51,453 nucleotides of DNA from Dichloromethanomonas sp964477085 (GTDB lineage: Bacteria; Bacillota; Desulfitobacteriia; Desulfitobacteriales; Syntrophobotulaceae): contig CAYZDF010000014.1 of assembly GCA_964477085.1 (NCBI GenBank), positions 1-51,453 on the forward strand, read 5' to 3'. Position numbers and translations under genes: made by a program. The notes under the pieces are model-generated. The model was not told where the DNA came from and searched no databases. It saw only the letters and a program-made list of their open reading frames with translations. Shown here in pieces: positions 40,139 to 49,134 of this stretch; positions within the stretch are counted from its first letter, which is position 1, and each line of letters opens with the position of its first letter.

Positions 40139-41842
40139 ATGGCTGGAGCACCTGTACTTCTTAGTCTTTGTATGATTGTTAAAAACGAAGAAAAAAATAT
40201 CGTCCTCTGTTTGCAAAGTATTGAAGATTTAGTTGATGAAATAGTCCTCATCGACACCGGCTCTGAAGATAAGACGATCCAGAAAGCCAAAAAGTTTGGA
40301 GTAAAAACTTACAACTTTCCCTGGCAGAATAACTTTTCAGCTGCCCGAAACTATGCCTTGCGAAAAACAAAAGGACAATGGATCTTAGTCTTGGATGCAG
40401 ATGAACGTCTGGAAAAAGTCAGCCCTTATCTGTTGCGACAAACTTTAAGCAAAGCAAAAGAAGAAGGCTTTTATGTAGCTGTTTATAACTATCAGGGGAA
40501 GAATCAAGGGTATACCAGATCTTACAGTTTAAGATTATTTCGCAATCATCCTTTGTACCGGTATACAGGGAAAATTCATGAACAAATCCTCCCTTCGATC
40601 AAAAAAAATAACCCTCAGGCCCTCATCGGCTGGTCCCAGTTAATTATCCATCACGACGGATACTTAAAAGAGGCAGTCACACTGAAGGATAAGGCTGAAC
40701 GCAATTTGGAAATATTGCTCAATGAATCACAAGATGTAAAGAATACGCCATTTTATAACCTGAACCTTGCTATGGAATATCTCAGGTTGGGTCAATTATT
40801 GGAAGCCGAAACCAAATTGAGAGAAGGGTGGGAAACTGTCAATATTCACGACAGTTATGCCCATTGCCTGTTATTGAAACTCATTGCTTGTCTTCACGCG
40901 GAAAGAAAAGATCGGGAAGCGTTGGTCTACTGCCACCAAGGTTTAGAACACTATCCCGATTTTGCAGATATTTATTACTACTACGGAATCTGTCTCATGA
41001 AAACGGGTGATTCTGAAGAAGCAAAAAGAATACTTTTAAGAGGTCTCCTGCAAGGTGAAAGTCCTAAAAAGTATATCTCCCAATCCGGATGTGGTTCTTA
41101 CCTTAATCTTTGCGCTTTAGCACAAATTGAGGAAGAACGTTCCTCTTTTGAAACCGCCTCAGCTTATTATTTACAGGCCTTAAGGTTACAGCCGAACCAT
41201 CTTCCCTATTTAAAACGTCTGATCAAGGTTTTGTTGAAGAGTGATTTGGATAAAAAATCGTATCTGGCTATGCACAATCTTCTCAGTAAAGAATACGTTT
41301 CCACCATTGTTCAAACTGCCTACATTTTACATTATTATTCTTTTGTTCTGGAAATTTTGTCAGAATGGCAAGGTGCAGCTTGTGATTGGGAACTTCAATT
41401 AATCCAGGGAAAGAGTCTTATGAGACTGAGAAATTATCAGGAAGCACTTGCCAGGCTGGAAACAATACCTTCACAGAATCCTCTCAAAAGAGACGGCCTG
41501 CTTTACAGTTGGCTCTGTGCAATACTTGAAGAAAATTTCAGCTTAGCTGCAAAATATACTATTGAACTGGAGCAGCATGAAAATAAGCTGAGCAAATTAT
41601 TAACCCAGATTCAAAATTGTCTGCAGTATGCTGATAAAACTGTTGACTTTCATGATCATGCGCTGTTTAAAAATAATGAAAGTGTCTTGGCTATCTTAAC
41701 AATCATTGATAATTTAGCCTCATGCCAAGCAGAAAAGTATCTGAATCAAGTTGTTGATTTTTTGCTTGAGCTCACCGGTGAAGCTTTTAAACCCCTGCTT
41801 CAAAAAATATTATCCAGCAAGGAGGCTGCTGCTCCATGCTAG
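40139..41842 (+). CDS. family 2 glycosyltransferase with TPR-like repeats
   Basis: About 567 residues. The first 240 are a GT-A domain: LSLCMIVKNEEKNI, VDEIVLIDTGSEDKT, FSAARNYALRKTKGQWILVLDADERL (DAD metal site), and RYTGKIHEQI. From about 240 to the end are helical repeats of the tetratricopeptide type (YNLNLAMEYLRLGQLLEAE, DIYYYYGICLMKTGDSEEAKRI). This architecture is common in SunS-like and spore/surface glycosyltransferases that act on peptides or proteins. ATG 40139 has AGGAGG seven bases upstream; earlier in-frame starts at 40121 and 40133 overlap or crowd that site. TATAAT stands at 40110-40115. Confidence 0.85.
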   Translation: MAGAPVLLSLCMIVKNEEKNIVLCLQSIEDLVDEIVLIDTGSEDKTIQKAKKFGVKTYNFPWQNNFSAARNYALRKTKGQWILVLDADERLEKVSPYLLRQTLSKAKEEGFYVAVYNYQGKNQGYTRSYSLRLFRNHPLYRYTGKIHEQILPSIKKNNPQALIGWSQLIIHHDGYLKEAVTLKDKAERNLEILLNESQDVKNTPFYNLNLAMEYLRLGQLLEAETKLREGWETVNIHDSYAHCLLLKLIACLHAERKDREALVYCHQGLEHYPDFADIYYYYGICLMKTGDSEEAKRILLRGLLQGESPKKYISQSGCGSYLNLCALAQIEEERSSFETASAYYLQALRLQPNHLPYLKRLIKVLLKSDLDKKSYLAMHNLLSKEYVSTIVQTAYILHYYSFVLEILSEWQGAACDWELQLIQGKSLMRLRNYQEALARLETIPSQNPLKRDGLLYSWLCAILEENFSLAAKYTIELEQHENKLSKLLTQIQNCLQYADKTVDFHDHALFKNNESVLAILTIIDNLASCQAEKYLNQVVDFLLELTGEAFKPLLQKILSSKEAAAPC

Positions 41843-42693
41843 AAGAAATCCCCTGTTCTTGCATCCCAGAGATCAGCATCATCATTCCTGTTCATAATCA
41901 ATGGGAATATACCAAAATATGTCTGGAGAGTATCCGAAGACATACCTTAGAAAATCACGAGATCATTATCGTTGATAATGGTTCTGAGGATGCAACCGGT
42001 CAATATTTGAAAGGTATTCCCCATATTCGTGTAATTCATAACCAAGAAAACCTCGGCTTTGCCAAGGCAATTAACCAAGGATTAGGAATTGCTCAAGGTA
42101 AATATGTGATTGTTCTTAATAATGACTGTATTGTATCCTCCGGGTGGATACCTTCCCTTCTCTGGGCTGCCGAAAATCTGAATATTGGGATCGTAGGGGT
42201 AATGTCAAATTTCGCGGCATCTCCTCAATTATTAAAAGCAAATCTCAAATCACTTGAAGACATTCCTAGAATTGCTCAAGACTTGAAAGAAAGATGTTAT
42301 CATTCTTTGATTTATACCACGCGCGTTATCGGTCTATGTATGCTTATCAAAAGAGATCTGATCAATCAGATTGGAGGATTTGACCCCCGTTTCGGTTTGG
42401 GTACTTTTGAAGATGACGATTTTTGTCTGAGGTCGGTTTTAGCGGGTTATAAAAACGTTATCGCCCAAGATGTTTTTATCTATCATTTTGGAAGCATGAC
42501 TTTCAGGCAAAAGAAAAATCTAAGAAAGGTTTTGCTCCGAGAAAACTGGCAAAAGTTTAAAGAAAAATGGGGATTGCCTCTGGATATGCCTTTTGAGTCT
42601 AAAGCCTATAAAGACTTTCTGGATAATTATTTGGATCATATTGACCCTCACGAACTCATTAAACTCCAGGATAAAATCTATGTCCCTTTTTAA
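41836..42693 (+). CDS. family 2 glycosyltransferase (rhamnosyltransferase-like)
   Basis: 285-residue GT-A protein: ISIIIPVHNQWEYTKICLESI, IIVDNGSEDATGQYL, NLGFAKAINQGLGIA, YVIVLNNDCIVSSGWI as the DxD site, then RDLINQIGGFDPRFGLGTFEDDDFCLR. It overlaps the preceding gene by seven bases (ATGCTAG), so the two are translated together. The pattern NLGFAKAINQG and FEDDDFCLR is frequent in rhamnosyltransferase-like enzymes and fits the RmlD-like gene that follows. Confidence 0.88.
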   Translation: MLEEIPCSCIPEISIIIPVHNQWEYTKICLESIRRHTLENHEIIIVDNGSEDATGQYLKGIPHIRVIHNQENLGFAKAINQGLGIAQGKYVIVLNNDCIVSSGWIPSLLWAAENLNIGIVGVMSNFAASPQLLKANLKSLEDIPRIAQDLKERCYHSLIYTTRVIGLCMLIKRDLINQIGGFDPRFGLGTFEDDDFCLRSVLAGYKNVIAQDVFIYHFGSMTFRQKKNLRKVLLRENWQKFKEKWGLPLDMPFESKAYKDFLDNYLDHIDPHELIKLQDKIYVPF

Positions 42694-42712
42694 ATGTTGA
42701 TCAATCGAAAAG

Positions 42713-42732
42713 AAAGGAAAGGAAAGGAAAGG
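42713..42732 (+). repeat. (AAAGG)4 simple repeat at the ribosome site of the RmlD-like gene
   Basis: Four perfect AAAGG units followed by AAG lie just before ATG 42742. They form a run of overlapping Shine-Dalgarno-like sequences. The repeat is also inside a possible longer reading frame from ATG 42694, where a change of one five-base unit would shift the frame. Confidence 0.85.
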
Positions 42733-42741
42733 AAGAAAAAG

Positions 42742-43584
42742 ATGAGGATCTTGATAACCGGCGGTAAAGGCAATTTGGCAACGGAACTGGTGAATGTTTT
42801 AGGGAAAAAGTATGACCTGGAAGCTCTGGACCACAAAGACCTAAATATCTCCTCAGAGGAAGAAATCATTCATGCGTTTTCCAGGCTAAAACCTGATTTT
42901 GTCATTAATACTGCTGCCATGACTGATGTTGACGGCTGTGAAAGTCTGTTTAATGAAGCCTTGGACGTAAATAGCTTAGGACCGTTTCATCTGGCTAAGG
43001 CCTGTAAGAATTATAACAGCATTTTAGTTCATTTCAGCACAGAAATGGTTTTTGACGGCGTGAAAACTTCCCCTTATACCGAAGCAGATTGTCCTAATCC
43101 GCTCTTAGCTTACGGGTTAACAAAATATATCGGAGAACGAAACATTAAAAGGGTGGGTTGTCGGTATACAATTTTCCGGACTAGCTGGCTTTTCGGTGGG
43201 GATGCGCCTAAATTTGTTAACAGATTCATTGAGAAAGCAAAACAGCAGCCTTCCATCCAGGTAGTAAATGATCAAATTGGTTCACCAACGTATATTCATG
43301 ATATTGCGCTGGCCATTAATCAATATCTGCACGAGCCTCAGCTAGGTATTTTTCATATGGCCAATTCAGGGAAAGCAAGCCGCCTGGATATGGCTCAGCT
43401 CATAAAAAAGGAACTCTCATTAAATTGTGAGCTCCTGCCTATTTCCTATCTAGACCTGAAGATAGAAACCTACCGTCCTCCCCATGCAGTTTTGGATTCA
43501 CATTATAAAGAAAAGTACCGCTTTTTACAGCTTCGTTCCTGGGAGGAGGCCATGAAAGACTATTTAAAGCGAAGCTTTTTTTAG
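42742..43584 (+). CDS. dTDP-4-dehydrorhamnose reductase-like protein (RmlD)
   Basis: About 280-residue SDR: MRILITGGKGNLATELVNVL, ALDHKDLNISSEEEII, PDFVINTAAMTDVDGCE, VHFSTEMVFDG, YGLTKYIGE as the catalytic Tyr-x-x-x-Lys, and FRTSWLFGG. It reduces a 4-keto-deoxyhexose to make dTDP-L-rhamnose or a relative. I prefer ATG 42742 because the Rossmann fold begins there. An in-frame ATG at 42694 abuts the upstream stop (TAAATG) and would add 16 very basic residues. SpsK is the Bacillus spore-coat counterpart. Confidence 0.87.
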   Translation: MRILITGGKGNLATELVNVLGKKYDLEALDHKDLNISSEEEIIHAFSRLKPDFVINTAAMTDVDGCESLFNEALDVNSLGPFHLAKACKNYNSILVHFSTEMVFDGVKTSPYTEADCPNPLLAYGLTKYIGERNIKRVGCRYTIFRTSWLFGGDAPKFVNRFIEKAKQQPSIQVVNDQIGSPTYIHDIALAINQYLHEPQLGIFHMANSGKASRLDMAQLIKKELSLNCELLPISYLDLKIETYRPPHAVLDSHYKEKYRFLQLRSWEEAMKDYLKRSFF

Positions 43585-43600
43585 GCTTTTCCTGTAGGAT

Positions 43601-43649
43601 AAAAAAAGGTATCGCGTAACGACTTCATTGAAGTAGATTGCGATACTTT
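43601..43649 (-). terminator. convergent terminator between RmlD-like gene and paralogue 2
   Basis: GGTATCGC (43608-43615) pairs with GCGATACT (43640-43647), with an inner repeat GACTTC / GAAGT. On the - strand it is followed by seven T, which suits the 43706 gene. On the + strand the T run is weak (TTTCTGTT). Confidence 0.75.
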
Positions 43650-43705
43650 CTGTTATTATTTCTCGCTTTCCCTGGATCAATTACTTGGGAATTTATAGTT
43701 TGGAC

Positions 43706-44302
43706 TTAAGGAAAAGCCGGCAAAGTAACTCCTGGAAAGATAGTACAGGGAGTTGGAATACTAAGACCATAAGACGGTACCAGCAACTGCACTGTCGAAA
43801 TACACTCTACGACCAAATTAACCTGAAATACAATAGCTGTTTCCACCGATCCTGCATTAACCACGGTAATTGCACTGCTGCAAAATACAATTGTACTCGC
43901 AGTTGTATCGAGTATTGTTCCTATTGGGCAAGACAGTGTTACTGTTGTAGTGAAATCAAATACCCGATTGGCTGTTTCGGCTGGATTGTTCGGATTTGTC
44001 AGCGTCACAGGTACAGTTACCAACAGCGTAATTGTTTCAAGTCCGCCGCCTGCGGGAACTCTCGATATTACTGTTGCGTTAATTTTTGCCAAGGCGGTTA
44101 AAGCACAAGGCACCACCTGACCTGGAAAAAAAGCACCTGTGGGCCACTCACCGCCCGGTCCTGTAGTGACTGTTGCCGATCTTATTTGGTCTTCAACTTG
44201 AAAGCAGCTGTCATATACTTTGTCAACTGAGATGCAGGCGATTTCAGTCGGCGGCGGGCAGCCCGCAGGTGGACAGGGGCCCGGATTTACTTGAATAGCC
44301 AT
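43706..44302 (-). CDS. Cys/Pro-rich coat-like protein, paralogue 2
   Basis: 198 residues, no signal peptide. N-terminus AIQVNPGPCPPAGCPPPTEI, then ISVDKVYDSCFQVED; C-terminus STVQLLVPSYGLSIPTPC. These ends match the 39348 protein. The central part is very rich in Thr, Val and Ala (TTVTLSCPIGTILDTTAST), a good setting for O-glycosylation. On its leader, TTTGAATT and AATTCAAA form an inverted repeat (44330-44351). CATATGATA about 62 bases before the start resembles a mother-cell sigma -10 box, but I could not match a -35. Function unknown; a coat or surface structural protein is inferred. Confidence 0.7.
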   Translation of the reverse strand: MAIQVNPGPCPPAGCPPPTEIACISVDKVYDSCFQVEDQIRSATVTTGPGGEWPTGAFFPGQVVPCALTALAKINATVISRVPAGGGLETITLLVTVPVTLTNPNNPAETANRVFDFTTTVTLSCPIGTILDTTASTIVFCSSAITVVNAGSVETAIVFQVNLVVECISTVQLLVPSYGLSIPTPCTIFPGVTLPAFP

Positions 44303-44554
44303 CTATTTTGACACTTCCTTTAACCAAAATTTGAATTATAGAAAATTCAAAACCTGGTTTATCATATGAGAAGACTTGTCAATGTGCTACAGTCGGCTGC
44401 TTTCCATTTTTGGTTCAGTCGAGGGAAATCTTAGTTCTTACCTATGATATTAATTCACATACTTTACGGTCGAAATGAGGACTTAAGGTTCTGTTCTTCT
44501 CATCCGTATATAAATCTTGTACTCCTTTTTCTCGAAGGGCAGGAAAATCTTTTT

Positions 44555-47500
44555 TTAGCAGTTCAACGTCGCTTGTTGTATTGGGGGCAAAAATTCTGTA
44601 ACTTGCATGTGACTTAGAATTTTTAAGATATAATCTTTATCAATATCAGGCCATTGGAAACCAATTTGACTTAAATACTTGAGAGTTACGGATGAATCAA
44701 TCTCCAAGTTAGAATCTAAGCCAATCGTGCCACTAGCATTAAAATTAAAAATAATACCGCTAAGAATCTCTTTCCCATAGTTGGTCTTAGAAAAAGATGT
44801 CAGCAGATCATCAAACGAGCTATTTGGCAAAACATTTATATTAACTCCGACGGTTTTTATGAATTGGAACATTTTATTTACACTAATCATTCGGTGATTG
44901 TAGACATGATAAACCGGCAGAGACTCCTTAATTGCTTGCAATTTAACAATAGCTTCTGCACAAAAATCTACCGGGGTAAATTCCAGAGACTTTCTAAGAT
45001 AGTCCTCCGGGACAGATTCTAATAAGAAAATGGCTTTTAAATGCCGATAAAAAGCATTTTGATGGATGTTTATCTGGAATAGACCATCTGTATATCTTCC
45101 TGTCAATACCCCTACCCGAAAAATTGTGGCCTTAAGTCCATTTTCAGCAGCCTTAAAAATGAGATTCTCCGCCTCAAATTTAGATCTTACATAAACATTT
45201 GCTTTATAATCCTGCCCGATATAAAAGTCTCGCTCGGTAAACTTTTGGTTTATATGCTCATAATTCCTATAGTTCCCAGCCACACTGATTGTCGAGATGT
45301 GGTTCAACTTCTTGGCATGATTCAAACAAAATTTAATAACTTCCTCTGTTCCTTTAACATTGACTCGATAATACGAATCATAATTACCATAGTGACTGAC
45401 CGACGCCGCCGAATGAATAACTCTATTGACATTTTGGCTCAAACCGCTATAAGCCTCCCCCGAAAGCCCAAAATTGTCGTGGGAAACATCCCCGTTGACG
45501 ACGATGAGTTTGCCAGGTAAACGTCTCTCAGCGAAAAATGGGAAATAATAATCCAGTAGTTGATAAAGTTTCTTCTCAGGGTCATTACCGCGAATTAAAC
45601 AGTAGATGGTGTCACTGGTCGCAGAAAGCAGTTCGTGCAGAATATGAATTCCTAAAAACCCGGTCGCCCCTGTTAAAAGGATATTGCCAGTGTTAATATT
45701 TGACAAGTTCGATTCAATGCCAACTGATTTAGGAAAGTCTTGTTCGTTTGTCTGTATAAATGTTGAAACAGAATTATGTCCTGATATTTTTCCCGATAGT
45801 TTTCGGATATTTGGAAAATCATAGAAGTCCTGAGCAGATAATCCCCAATCATTTGGAAAAAGACCGGATAGAACCTCCAATACGGCAAGGGAGTCGCCGC
45901 CCAGCGCAAAAAAATCATCGTCGATTCCCACTTGCGTCATTTTCAGCGCTTCTTGCCAAAGAGAGGCCAGCTTCCATTCCAATTCGTTTCGGGGGGGAAC
46001 ATAGGCAGGCTTGAGCTCTGTCCCGATATCTGGTTCAGGCAACGCCTTTTTATCAACTTTTCCGTTTGAGTTCAGGGGAAGGCTGTCAAGTATAATAAAA
46101 TGCGCCGGAATCATATAATTGGGAAGATCCTTTGCTAAATACACCTTTAAATCAGAGCTTGATATATAACTTTGACCATGTTTCGTGACGTAAGCGCAGA
46201 GGTACTTCCTCTGATGATGGTCTTCGTTGCAAATTACAATTGCATCCTTCACCTTATCATGCTTTTGTAACGTACTTTCAATTTCCCCTAACTCAATCCT
46301 CAGCCCTCTTATTTTAACTTGGCTATCGTTTCGGCCCAGGAATTCAATTTCACCATTATTCAGCCAGCGGGCAATATCCCCTGTCTTATACATCTTACGT
46401 CCGGGAATAAAGGGATTGTCAATGAACCTTTCTCTGGTTAACCTCTCGTTATTGATATATCCCCGTGCCACACCGTCGCCGCTTATGTAGATTTCTCCTG
46501 TTACACCAATCGGAACTGGTTTCAGATTTTCGTCCAAAATGTATATTTGGGTATTGCCTAAAGGCCTGCCTATGGTTATTGGTTCCTGTTTCTTTAGGTA
46601 TTTTACAGTCACATAAATTGTAGTTTCCGTTGGTCCGTAACCGTTGTAAATTTGTGCCTGCGTAACTTTTTTTAGTTCGCTTAATAGTTGTTCCGGAAAA
46701 CTCTCTCCGCCAAGCATAATTGTTGTCAAAGAACTCAATTTGTATGCATTACTGTCATTAAGAATTAACTTCATGAGAGAAGGCGTTGTCTGCAGAAAAT
46801 TAACTTGGTATGTTGTGATGAGATTAAGCAGCAAATAAGGGACAGCAGCTTCTTGCTGGTTAGCTAAGATAACACGCATTCCTTTGACCAACGGGAAAAT
46901 TGTTTCTACAAAGAAAATGTCAAACGAAAATGAAGTAATCGCTAATGCCGTCATGTCGGAACGATATATTAAGCTTGAGAAAGAATGGACAAGGTTGTTC
47001 AAGCCCTTGTGTTCGATCATTACCCCTTTGGGAGTTCCGGTTGAGCCTGAAGTATAAATAATATAGGCCAAATCAGTCGGCTCCGGTCCATAATCCAGCT
47101 TCGCTATGCCTTTTTTGAATATTTCCTGGTCGTGAAGGTTAAATTTGCGCGATTTCAATATTAGGTCAGTATTTTTAATGATGTAAGATAAAACCAGCTG
47201 ACAATTACTATTCTCCAGCATGTAATTGATTCTTTCTATCGGATAAACCGGATCAATAGGTAAATATGCCCCTCCGGCCTTCAGAACAGCCAGGATAGCT
47301 ACAAGCATCTCAACAGATCGGTCCATTACCAAACCAATGATAGAGCCTTTTATTACTCCTTGCGCCCGTAATGCCCCGGCCAATTGATTAGATCGCTGGT
47401 CAAGTTCCAAGTACGTTACCGCATTATTCTCAAAGATTACCGCAACTTTTTCAGGGTTTAAACTAACTTGCTTCTCAAATAAAGTAACGATAGTTTCTTC

Positions 47501-48865
47501 CCTGGGGTAGTCCTGTTTGGTATTATTAAATTTCCATAGCAAATCTGATTCCTGCTCAGCGGACAACATCTTGATGTCAGAAAGCGGCAAATATGGATTG
47601 TTTAAAGCATTACGAAGCAACGTAACAAAATATCCATGCAACCGGTTAATATCAGTTTCCGAGAAGACATCGGTTAAATAATCATAGTCCATCGTATAAT
47701 TCCCACTGTTTTCACGGTCACTGATGTGGAGCGTCAGGGAATCAAGCTGAGACCCATTGAATAACCATTTTAAGTCATAATTAATATTGCTTACGTCGAA
47801 TTTAGCATTCTGAAAAGATAACGAAATATCAAATAATTTATCTTGTATTACATGGGCTTCACGAAAATCTTTTACAATCTGTTCCAAAGGATATTTTTGA
47901 TGTCTTAGCAGCATTCCCCATCTTTGGCTAACCTTTTTAACCAAAGATGCGAAATCGAGAGCACTATTCAATTGGATGCGAAAAGGAATTGTACTGATAA
48001 ACATCCCCATCATATTCTTTTCTTTTACCCCGCTGCGGTTAAGGACGGGAGTCCCAATAACAATATCTTTACTGGAAGTCAATTTCCAAATACAAATGGC
48101 TAAGATAGCATAAAAAAAGCAAAACGGGGATGTATTTTCCATGCTACAAAATTCTTTGATGACAGACGTAAGGTCACTTGGCAAAATAAAGGTTTGCCGT
48201 TCAGCAGCCGTAGGATTCGGAACGACTTTATTATTGAAAAGGGTGAATTCCGGGGAATCAGAAAAAAATTCATTCCAAAAGGCTCTATGTTTTTGATATC
48301 TTTCCGAGTTATAAAAATTCATTTCATTCTGAATATAATCTTTATAAGAAGGTCTTTCTATCAAAGCTACTTCTTCTTTATCCCGCAATTTACAATAGTT
48401 CTGTAGAATTTGACTAACCAGATTCGTTATACTCCAGGCATCAGCAACAATGTGATGGACCTTACCGAAAAAAGCGCCTTCGTGATCGCTAATCCTGATC
48501 ATCACAAAGTCATAGAGGTCAGAATCTAATAACTCGAAATGTTCACGGCTTCTTTTTTTTTCCCAACAACTTAGTTCACTTCTGCTATTTGAATCGCCAA
48601 AATCAAGAAACTCAAATTGCTTCTCAATGTATTCTGAAAAATACTGTTGAGGCTCTTTACCATTTTCCACGATCCGAGTGCGCATCGCATCATTATTCTT
48701 AATAACAAGGTTAATAGCTTTATTTAATAAAAAGTAATCTACACATTCTTTTAATTCTACAATAAATGATAAGTTTACAAAGGTTGTATTAGAATAAAAT
48801 TTCTCAATAAACCAAATGGATTTTTGAGCATTGGTAATAGGATATAACGTTATATTGGGAACCAT
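44555..48865 (-). CDS. single-module nonribosomal peptide synthetase with reductase release domain (C-A-T-R)
   Basis: About 1436 residues. Condensation domain 1-430 with HHIVADAW (137-144; the family has HHxxxDG). Adenylation about 455-945 with YTSGSTGTPKG, YGPTETTIY, YKTGDIAR and NGKVDKKAL. By hand alignment to GrsA the pocket reads D-I-V-Q-M-G-G-I-Y, matching no specificity I know. Carrier domain with LGGDSL (Ser 992). Thioester reductase from 1060 with LLTGATGFLG and a late YVRSK motif, giving an aldehyde or alcohol. The leading condensation domain implies an acyl or peptidyl donor from elsewhere. ATG 48865 has GGGGGA seven bases upstream; an in-frame TTG at 48880 lies in that site. No phosphopantetheinyl transferase or exporter is in the window. 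Confidence 0.92.
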   Translation of the reverse strand: MVPNITLYPITNAQKSIWFIEKFYSNTTFVNLSFIVELKECVDYFLLNKAINLVIKNNDAMRTRIVENGKEPQQYFSEYIEKQFEFLDFGDSNSRSELSCWEKKRSREHFELLDSDLYDFVMIRISDHEGAFFGKVHHIVADAWSITNLVSQILQNYCKLRDKEEVALIERPSYKDYIQNEMNFYNSERYQKHRAFWNEFFSDSPEFTLFNNKVVPNPTAAERQTFILPSDLTSVIKEFCSMENTSPFCFFYAILAICIWKLTSSKDIVIGTPVLNRSGVKEKNMMGMFISTIPFRIQLNSALDFASLVKKVSQRWGMLLRHQKYPLEQIVKDFREAHVIQDKLFDISLSFQNAKFDVSNINYDLKWLFNGSQLDSLTLHISDRENSGNYTMDYDYLTDVFSETDINRLHGYFVTLLRNALNNPYLPLSDIKMLSAEQESDLLWKFNNTKQDYPREETIVTLFEKQVSLNPEKVAVIFENNAVTYLELDQRSNQLAGALRAQGVIKGSIIGLVMDRSVEMLVAILAVLKAGGAYLPIDPVYPIERINYMLENSNCQLVLSYIIKNTDLILKSRKFNLHDQEIFKKGIAKLDYGPEPTDLAYIIYTSGSTGTPKGVMIEHKGLNNLVHSFSSLIYRSDMTALAITSFSFDIFFVETIFPLVKGMRVILANQQEAAVPYLLLNLITTYQVNFLQTTPSLMKLILNDSNAYKLSSLTTIMLGGESFPEQLLSELKKVTQAQIYNGYGPTETTIYVTVKYLKKQEPITIGRPLGNTQIYILDENLKPVPIGVTGEIYISGDGVARGYINNERLTRERFIDNPFIPGRKMYKTGDIARWLNNGEIEFLGRNDSQVKIRGLRIELGEIESTLQKHDKVKDAIVICNEDHHQRKYLCAYVTKHGQSYISSSDLKVYLAKDLPNYMIPAHFIILDSLPLNSNGKVDKKALPEPDIGTELKPAYVPPRNELEWKLASLWQEALKMTQVGIDDDFFALGGDSLAVLEVLSGLFPNDWGLSAQDFYDFPNIRKLSGKISGHNSVSTFIQTNEQDFPKSVGIESNLSNINTGNILLTGATGFLGIHILHELLSATSDTIYCLIRGNDPEKKLYQLLDYYFPFFAERRLPGKLIVVNGDVSHDNFGLSGEAYSGLSQNVNRVIHSAASVSHYGNYDSYYRVNVKGTEEVIKFCLNHAKKLNHISTISVAGNYRNYEHINQKFTERDFYIGQDYKANVYVRSKFEAENLIFKAAENGLKATIFRVGVLTGRYTDGLFQINIHQNAFYRHLKAIFLLESVPEDYLRKSLEFTPVDFCAEAIVKLQAIKESLPVYHVYNHRMISVNKMFQFIKTVGVNINVLPNSSFDDLLTSFSKTNYGKEILSGIIFNFNASGTIGLDSNLEIDSSVTLKYLSQIGFQWPDIDKDYILKILSHMQVTEFLPPIQQATLNC

Positions 48866-49134
48866 AAAAATATCCCCCAATCGTAGTAAATTTGCGAGTT
48901 AGTGCCATAAGCGGATTAACCGCGGCTTTTGAAGACTCACCCCAATTAACTGATTATTCGGAATATTCAGGTCAAGGATTTTCCACTGCTGCCACAAGAA
49001 CATCCTTCTCGACTTATCGTATCAGATTAGTTATATTCCCCCTTTCTTGGGGTAAAAAAATATACTCTTCTTGCAGACTTGTCGTATTAAAATAGCGATA
49101 ATACCGTATCGGTTTTTTGTCCAATCTGGGAAGT
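48866..49134. other. intergenic region between sensor kinase and NRPS
   Basis: No gene is supported. A weak CCCC/GGGG hairpin (about 49037-49053) is present, but neither a good terminator for the kinase nor a clear promoter for the NRPS could be read. Whether the two genes are co-transcribed stays open. Confidence 0.5.

Noticed and set aside
43685..44101. Cys/Tyr-rich open frame on +
   Set aside because: It is the complement of the paralogue 2 gene; the apparent cysteine richness is a reflection of Thr/Val codons on the other strand.
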